Of a stretch of 64,000 bases of DNA, positions 58,869 through 64,000 are shown one piece after another. The DNA comes from Bradyrhizobium sp. MOS002. GTDB taxonomy: Bacteria > Pseudomonadota > Alphaproteobacteria > Rhizobiales > Xanthobacteraceae. The notes below the pieces were generated by a model. It was not told where the DNA came from. It made no database searches and worked only from the letters and a program-made list of their open reading frames with translations. Made by a program: the position numbers and the translations under genes. How positions within the stretch are numbered: position 1 is the first letter of the stretch; each line of letters starts with the position of its first letter. Where the stretch lies: the NCBI RefSeq assembly GCF_003020115.1, contig NZ_PYFX01000003.1:620001-684000 (forward strand). Reading direction: 5' to 3'.

Positions 58869-60632
58869 TTACGCGGCGGCTTGGGCGAGCCGGCTCATTT
58901 CCTGCGTGACCAGCTCACGATAGGGCCCGTGGCCCTGCATCAGACGCTCGGGCGACCCGTCCTCGATGATCTTACCACCCCTCAACACGACCACGCGATC
59001 GAAATTGCGCAGGGTCGCGAGGCGATGCGCGATCGCGATGACCGTGCGGCCGCGCATCAGCCGCGACAAGGCCTCGCGGATCGCCTCCTCGGATTCGCTG
59101 TCGAGCGCGGCGGTCGCCTCGTCCAGCAGCAGGATCGGAGCGTCCTTCAGGAAGGCGCGCGCAATTGCGATGCGCTGGCGCTGACCGCCGGACATCTTGA
59201 CGCCGCGGTCGCCGACCATGGTGTCGAGACCGCCAGGCAGGCTTTCGACGAAATCGCAGCGCGCCGCAATCGCCGCGCGCAGCACTTCGTCGTCGGTCGC
59301 GTTCGGGCGGCCATAGCGGATGTTCTCGCGAATCGAGCGGTGGAACAGGGAGATGTCCTGCGGCACGACGGAGATCGCCTCGCGCAGGCTCTGCTGCGTT
59401 ACCTTGGATATGTCCTGGCCATCGATGGTGATGCTGCCTTCGTCGGTATCGTAGAAGCGCTGGAGCAGCGTGAACAGCGTCGACTTGCCGCCACCGGACT
59501 GGCCGACCAGGCCGACGCGCTGGCCGGGTTGCAGGCGCAGGCTGAAGCGCTCGAAGATCTTCTCGCTGCCGGGATAGCCGAAGGTGACATTGTTGTAAGC
59601 GATCGCGGCGCCGCTCTTCACCAGCGGCTCGGCCTCGGGGTGGTCGCGCAATTCATGCGGCACCAGCAGCGTGGCAATCGCCTCGGTCAGCCGGGCAACA
59701 TGCTGGGTGACGTCGACCAGCGCCACCGCGAGATCGCGCGTCGCGTTCAGAATGGAGAGACCGAGGGTGCAGACCAGCACGACGTCGCCGGTGGTCGCCT
59801 GGCCATCCTGCCAAAGCATGATCGCCCAAGCCATCAGGGCGATCGTGAGCACGACAGTGACACCGGCATGGATAAGCCGCAACTTCTCCAGATAGCGCAG
59901 GCTGCGGCCCCGTGCAGTGAGCTCCCGGTTCACCGTCGCGTCGAACCGCTCATGCTCGTGCCCGATGCCGCAGAAGGCGCGCACCAGCGGCATGTTGCTG
60001 ATGACGTCGATCATCTCGCCGTCAACGACGGCCGCCTTGTCGGCAAAGTCGTCATGCAGCGGCTTTCCCGCGGCAGCGAGGCGGAACATCGCAAGCACCA
60101 TGCCGCCGGCAATCACGATCAGGCCCAGTGCCATATAGGGACTGACGGTTCCAATCAGCGCGATGGCCGCAACCGTTGCGATGCAGGGCGGCAGCACATT
60201 CCAGACGAACATGTTTTCGACCGTGAACACCGCATTCGACGTCGCCGTGATGCGGCTCGTCAGCATGCCGGGCATGCGGTCGGAGAAGTAGCTCGGCGCG
60301 TGGCCGGTCAGATGACGAAATATGTCACGGCGTAGATCACCCGTGACACGGACGAAAGTGAAACTGGCCGTCCAGCTCGCGATCCGCCAAAGGAAATTAT
60401 CGGCGGCGATCAGCGTCATGAGGAAAATGAATGCCAGCCATACGCTTCCACCGTGCGAAGCGCCGCCCGACAAGCTGTCGACGAGGGATTTGACGCCGTA
60501 CTGCGTGCCTACGGAGCAGGCAACTGCCGCCACCACAGCGGTCAGGATCACGAGATGCGACGCGAGGCGACGCCGAAGATAGCGCAAAACGAAGGCAAAC
60601 GGCCGGTGCGCGTATCCAGAAAGATGATCCAT
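58869..60632 (-). CDS. ABC exporter (permease-ATPase fusion)
   Basis: 587 aa half-transporter. Six membrane spans (residues 20-310), then an ATPase with Walker A GQSGGGKST, signature MSGGQRQRIAIARAF, Walker B ILLLDEATAALD and H-loop AHRLAT. MsbA/lipid-multidrug class; must dimerise. Upstream of and on the same strand as the debranching gene (56-nt gap), divergent from a glycosyltransferase, so glycan or lipid export is possible. Confidence 0.87.
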   Translation of the reverse strand: MDHLSGYAHRPFAFVLRYLRRRLASHLVILTAVVAAVACSVGTQYGVKSLVDSLSGGASHGGSVWLAFIFLMTLIAADNFLWRIASWTASFTFVRVTGDLRRDIFRHLTGHAPSYFSDRMPGMLTSRITATSNAVFTVENMFVWNVLPPCIATVAAIALIGTVSPYMALGLIVIAGGMVLAMFRLAAAGKPLHDDFADKAAVVDGEMIDVISNMPLVRAFCGIGHEHERFDATVNRELTARGRSLRYLEKLRLIHAGVTVVLTIALMAWAIMLWQDGQATTGDVVLVCTLGLSILNATRDLAVALVDVTQHVARLTEAIATLLVPHELRDHPEAEPLVKSGAAIAYNNVTFGYPGSEKIFERFSLRLQPGQRVGLVGQSGGGKSTLFTLLQRFYDTDEGSITIDGQDISKVTQQSLREAISVVPQDISLFHRSIRENIRYGRPNATDDEVLRAAIAARCDFVESLPGGLDTMVGDRGVKMSGGQRQRIAIARAFLKDAPILLLDEATAALDSESEEAIREALSRLMRGRTVIAIAHRLATLRNFDRVVVLRGGKIIEDGSPERLMQGHGPYRELVTQEMSRLAQAAA

Positions 60633-60806
60633 GTGACTATCGACCCCGTCGTGATGTTTTCAATTTTTCTGTTAGTCGACTGAACATCGACCACTTCGCC
60701 TCGGTTCCCGGGCACACTGATCACGACATGCGGATGCGGGCGTTCTGCGATGATGTGATGGCAGCATCGCGACGAGCATCCGACGTGTCGAATAAGTAAC
60801 GTTCGT

Positions 60807-60937
60807 AAGGAGGAACTTCGCAAGTGCGGGAACGTTCCCTTGATTGGCATGCCGGTGCTGAACAGGCGGGGGCTTTCTACAATCATGATCGCACAGAGGA
60901 GATGGTGAGATGCGCATCGCGCAGGTTGCTCCGTTGA
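60807..60937 (+). other. short upstream reading frame before the glycosyltransferase
   Basis: AAGGAGG (60807-60813) then GTG at 60824 opening a 37-codon frame that ends at 60937, inside the glycosyltransferase gene in another frame. The rest of the 277-nt gap shows no other motif. Could be chance. Confidence 0.25.
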
Positions 60938-61980
60938 CGGAGGCAGTTCCACCCAAGCTTTATGGCGGCACCGAGCGGGTGGTGCATTGGTTGACGGAAG
61001 AGCTGGTGGCCCTTGGCCACGACGTGACGCTGTTCGCCAGCGGCGACTCCCAAACCTCGGCGAAGCTGGATGCGTTGTGGCCGCGGGCGCTCCGCCTCGA
61101 CGGTTCCGTGCGCGATCCCAATGCGCTGCATATGGTGATGCTGGAGCGGGTGCGGCAGAAATGTGACGACGAGGAGTTCGATTTCCTCCACTTCCATCTC
61201 GATTATTATCCGTGGTCGCTGTTCTACCGGCAGCCGACGCCGTTCCTGACCACGCTGCACGGCCGGCTCGACCTGCCGGAGCATCAGCCGGTCTTCAACA
61301 CCTTCTCGAAGGTCCCCGTCATCTCGATCTCGAACGCGCAGCGCCGGCCGGTGCCGCAGGCGAACTGGGTAAGGACGATCCACCACGGCCTGCCCGAGAA
61401 CCTGCTGACGCCGAAGCAGGCGAAACAGGAATATCTCGCCGTGCTCGGCCGCATCGCGCCTGAAAAGGGCGTCGACCGCGCCATCAAGATCGCGACGCAT
61501 TGCGGCATTCCGCTCAAGATCGCCGCCAAGGTCGATCGTGCCGACCAGGATTACTATGACGAGCTGATCCGGCCGATGATCGAGAACAATCCGCTGGTGG
61601 AATTCATCGGCGAGATCAGCGATCACGAGAAGTCGGACTTCTTGAGCGGCGCACTCGGTCTTTTGCTGCCCATCGACTGGCCGGAGCCGTTTGGCCTGGT
61701 GATGATCGAGGCCATGGCTTGCGGGACGCCGGTCGTCGCTTTCAATCGCGGCTCGGTGCCGGAGATCATCGACGAGGGCCTCACCGGCTTCGTCGTCGAG
61801 GACATCATCAGTGCAGCCGGCGTCGTCAAGCGCCTGCCGCAACTGGACCGCGCCGCCATCCGCAAGCAGTTCGAGACACGCTTCACGGCGCGGCGCATGG
61901 CGCTGGATTATCTCGCGGCCTATCGCAGCCTTGGCGAGGAACAGGCGCCGCGGATCAAGCTGGTGAGCAGCGCGGAGTAG
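60910..61980 (+). CDS. GT4-family glycosyltransferase
   Basis: 356 aa GT-B enzyme. N-terminal MRIAQVAPLTEAVPPKLYGG (the acceptor-domain glycine motif), and C-terminal donor-site pattern LGRIAPEKGVDRAIKIA ... DWPEPFGLVMIEAMACGTPVVAFNRGSVPEII. Transfers a sugar from a nucleotide donor; sugar unknown. GAGGAGATGGTGAG ribosome region. Followed by a palindromic repeat. Confidence 0.86.
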   Translation: MRIAQVAPLTEAVPPKLYGGTERVVHWLTEELVALGHDVTLFASGDSQTSAKLDALWPRALRLDGSVRDPNALHMVMLERVRQKCDDEEFDFLHFHLDYYPWSLFYRQPTPFLTTLHGRLDLPEHQPVFNTFSKVPVISISNAQRRPVPQANWVRTIHHGLPENLLTPKQAKQEYLAVLGRIAPEKGVDRAIKIATHCGIPLKIAAKVDRADQDYYDELIRPMIENNPLVEFIGEISDHEKSDFLSGALGLLLPIDWPEPFGLVMIEAMACGTPVVAFNRGSVPEIIDEGLTGFVVEDIISAAGVVKRLPQLDRAAIRKQFETRFTARRMALDYLAAYRSLGEEQAPRIKLVSSAE

Positions 61981-62058
61981 CGACAATTCCTGCGATAGAC
62001 GTCATGGCCGGGCTCGTCCCGGCCATCGACATTTGCAGGTAGTGCCCACTCTATCACC

Positions 62059-62138
62059 CGTCATTGCGAGCGCAGCGAAGCAATCCAGACCGCCTCCGTG
62101 GAAAGACTCTGGATTGCTTCGCTACGCTCGCAATGACG
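62059..62138. repeat. Bradyrhizobium-type palindromic repeat, copy 3
   Basis: CGTCATTGCGAGCGCAGCGA on the left and CTACGCTCGCAATGACG on the right, with internal GAAGCAATCCAGA / TCTGGATTGCTTC. The most symmetric of the three copies. Confidence 0.85.
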
Positions 62139-62154
62139 GGGAGAAGGCGGCGGC

Positions 62155-64000
62155 CTACCTCACCACCGCCCGCTTCGGTTCGACGATCTCGAACATGCGC
62201 GGGAATTCGTCCATCAACCCCATCAGCTCGGCGAGACGCATCGGGTTGCCGGCGAATTTGACCTTGCCGGCGGCCACGGCCTCCGGGAAGCTGGCCAGTT
62301 TTGCGATCACCTCATCGAGCGTCGACCGCGCCAGCGTGAAGCTGGCATCGGCGCTTTCCGCCTGCATGCCCTCTGTGTAGGTGAGCGCGCAGTTCTCCAG
62401 ATTGAGCACGAAGGTCTCGCCGGTGTCGGAAAAGCTCCAGTTCAGCACGATGTGCTTTCCTTCCGCCTTCGGTCCGTTGAGGCGGATGCCGAGCACGTCC
62501 CAGAGCTGCGAGGTGCGTAGCGCCGCCAGCGTCTCGCGCGGCATCGGCGGGCGTGCCGGCACCTTCGGCATGCCCTGGCGCAATTCCTGCGCGCCGAACA
62601 GATAGGTATTGCGCCAGGTCGCGCTTTCAGCGGCGTAGCCGAGCTGCTCCAGCGTATCCGCCAGCAACGCACGCGCCGCCGCATTGTCCGGCTCGGCAAA
62701 GACGAGATGGCCGAGCGCCTGCGCCACGAAGCGGAATTCGCCCTTGTCGAAATCGACACGCGCCCGCGCGAGAATGGCGTCGGCGCCGCCCATGTACTCG
62801 ACATATTTCTTTCCCGACTCCACCGGCGGCAGCGGATCGAGATTGACCGGATTGGCGTCGTACCACCCGAGATACTTTTGATAGATCGCCTTCACGTTAT
62901 GGCGGATATGGCCATAATAACCACGGCCGTGCCAGGCGCCCTCCAGGCTCTTGGGCAGCTGGATCGTTTCGGCGATCTCGGCCGCGGTGAGGCCATGGTT
63001 CATCAGGCGAATGGTCTGGTCATGCGCGAACTTATAAAGGTCGCGCTGCTGCCGGATCATCGTGCCGATGCGTTCGCGTCCCCACACCGGCCAGTGATGC
63101 TGGCCGCACATCGCCTCCGCCTTGCCGTCCCAGAGCTGCAAGGCCTCATTGAGATATTTCGACCAGGCCAGCGCATCGCGCACGTCGGCGCCGCGGAACG
63201 GCAGCAGATTGTGAAAATTGTGGGTGCAGTTCTCGGCGAGGTTCAAAACCTTGTAACGCGGGATGAAGAAATGCATCTCCGCCGGCGCTTCGCTGTTCGG
63301 CGCCATCTGGAATTCGAATTCGACGCCATCGATCACGCGCCGGTCGCCGGTCGCCATGATCAGGTCGGTCGGCCGCAGCAGTGCCACTGAACCTGCCGCC
63401 ATCGACTTGCCAAGACCACAATCGACCTGCCCGCGCGCGCCCTTGGCGAGGAGAGGCCCGAACTGGTACTGCGCCCGGCGCAGCATCGCAGGTCCCGCGA
63501 TGATGTTCTCGGAGACGGCATGCTCCATGAACAAGTTGGGCGCGATGATCGGCACGCGGCCGATCGGGAGTGCATCCTCCTCCAGCACGCCGCGCGCGCC
63601 GCCCCAATGGTCGGTGTGGGTATGGGTGAAGATCACGGCCGCGACCGGTCGCTGGCCGCGATGCTTGTAGTAGAGATCGAGCGCGGCGCGCGCGCCCTCG
63701 ATCGAGGTCAGGGTGTCGACGACGATGACGCCGCTATCGCCTTCGATCAGCGTCATGTTGGCGATGTCGAGCCCACGCACCTGGTAAACGCCGGGCACGA
63801 CCTCGAACAGGCCGTGCTGCATGTTGAGCCGCGACTGCCGCCACAGGCTGGGATTGACCGTGGTCGGCGCCTGCTCGGCGGAGAGAAAGCCGTACGGCTC
63901 GAGGCTCCAGACCGTCCGCCCTTGCTGGTTGGTGATCTCAGCGTTCTCGATCGTGCCGAGGAAGCCGCGCGCGGCGTCGTCGAAATCCCGCGTGTCGGAA
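62155..64000 (-). CDS. alkyl/aryl-sulfatase, metallo-beta-lactamase fold (5' end beyond window)
   Basis: At least 614 codons, open to the right edge, so the N-terminus is missing. Class III alkylsulfatase (SdsA1-like) order: metallo-beta-lactamase domain with HTHTDHWGG and CTHNFHNLLPFRGADVRD, the dimerisation region with MCGQHHWPVWG, and a C-terminal SCP2-like domain (KHIVLNWSFSDTGETFVLNL). Cleaves primary alkyl sulphates such as SDS. The ATG at 63822 is internal: the same frame continues upstream with family-like sequence (TIENAEITNQQGRTVWSLEP). Confidence 0.9.
   Translation of the reverse strand, partial: SDTRDFDDAARGFLGTIENAEITNQQGRTVWSLEPYGFLSAEQAPTTVNPSLWRQSRLNMQHGLFEVVPGVYQVRGLDIANMTLIEGDSGVIVVDTLTSIEGARAALDLYYKHRGQRPVAAVIFTHTHTDHWGGARGVLEEDALPIGRVPIIAPNLFMEHAVSENIIAGPAMLRRAQYQFGPLLAKGARGQVDCGLGKSMAAGSVALLRPTDLIMATGDRRVIDGVEFEFQMAPNSEAPAEMHFFIPRYKVLNLAENCTHNFHNLLPFRGADVRDALAWSKYLNEALQLWDGKAEAMCGQHHWPVWGRERIGTMIRQQRDLYKFAHDQTIRLMNHGLTAAEIAETIQLPKSLEGAWHGRGYYGHIRHNVKAIYQKYLGWYDANPVNLDPLPPVESGKKYVEYMGGADAILARARVDFDKGEFRFVAQALGHLVFAEPDNAAARALLADTLEQLGYAAESATWRNTYLFGAQELRQGMPKVPARPPMPRETLAALRTSQLWDVLGIRLNGPKAEGKHIVLNWSFSDTGETFVLNLENCALTYTEGMQAESADASFTLARSTLDEVIAKLASFPEAVAAGKVKFAGNPMRLAELMGLMDEFPRMFEIVEPKRAVVR

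Noticed and set aside
63820-63822. ATG at 63822 as the true start of the alkylsulfatase
   Set aside because: The same frame continues upstream to the window edge with family-like sequence and no stop.

Overview
The window is a GC-rich alphaproteobacterial chromosome segment that closely matches the genus Bradyrhizobium. Three things point there. The nitrate-assimilation operon has the order narK - haemoglobin (bjgb) - FAD oxidoreductase (flp) - nasC next to a nitrate ABC transporter. A complete fixK-rr-fixJ-fixL / usp-cbs / fixNOQP / fixGHIS block is present. FixL and FixK reproduce the B. diazoefficiens residue numbers exactly (haem His200, phospho-His291, Cys183). Several short palindromic repeats are of the type scattered through Bradyrhizobium genomes. 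No tRNA, rRNA, transposase, phage gene or CRISPR array was seen.

Layout. (1) 1-11442, nitrogen: the minus-strand operon narK-bjgb-flp-nasC (nasC runs off the left edge), the minus-strand nrtABC-type operon, and, divergent from it, a plus-strand formate/nitrite channel followed by a PP2C phosphatase-protein kinase fusion. The control regions carry paired NtrC-type sites, sigma-54 -24/-12 elements and a short RNA motif shared by the leaders. (2) 11443-33398, accessory metabolism: two NmrA/SDR-like genes with a LysR regulator, an intradiol ring-cleavage dioxygenase, a class-C serine hydrolase, a TRAP transporter (dctPQM), small exported or membrane peptides and a DUF1236 protein, an HWE-type histidine kinase, an enolase-superfamily enzyme, CcdA, a LysR/XRE regulator pair, an L,D-transpeptidase, an enoyl-CoA hydratase, an isopropylmalate-dehydrogenase-like enzyme, a zinc alcohol dehydrogenase and a CoA-transferase. 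(3) 33593-41533: glycogen synthase, an MpaB-type protein with a patatin phospholipase, LysR, peroxiredoxin, a small exported protein, a cupin and an MFS transporter. (4) 41530-54687, microaerobic respiration: fixS-fixI-fixH-fixG and fixP-fixQ-fixO-fixN on the minus strand, CBS and universal-stress genes, then fixL-fixJ-receiver-fixK on the plus strand. (5) 54727-64000: MFS with a PRC-barrel protein, glycogen-debranching-type glucosidase, ABC exporter, glycosyltransferase and the C-terminal part of an alkylsulfatase.

How the parts work together. FixL senses oxygen and phosphorylates FixJ; FixJ drives fixK; FixK binds TTGA-N6-TCAA-type boxes. Such boxes are visible about 55-58 nt upstream of fixN, fixG and the universal-stress gene, and just upstream of the single receiver gene. 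They switch on the high-affinity cbb3 oxidase and its copper/haem assembly genes. In the nitrate block, NtrC plus sigma-54 would report nitrogen status, and the shared leader hairpin suggests a second, nitrate-dependent RNA-level control of the ANTAR/NasT type. The least described parts are this leader element, the kinase-phosphatase fusion beside the nitrite channel, and the tiny membrane peptides.
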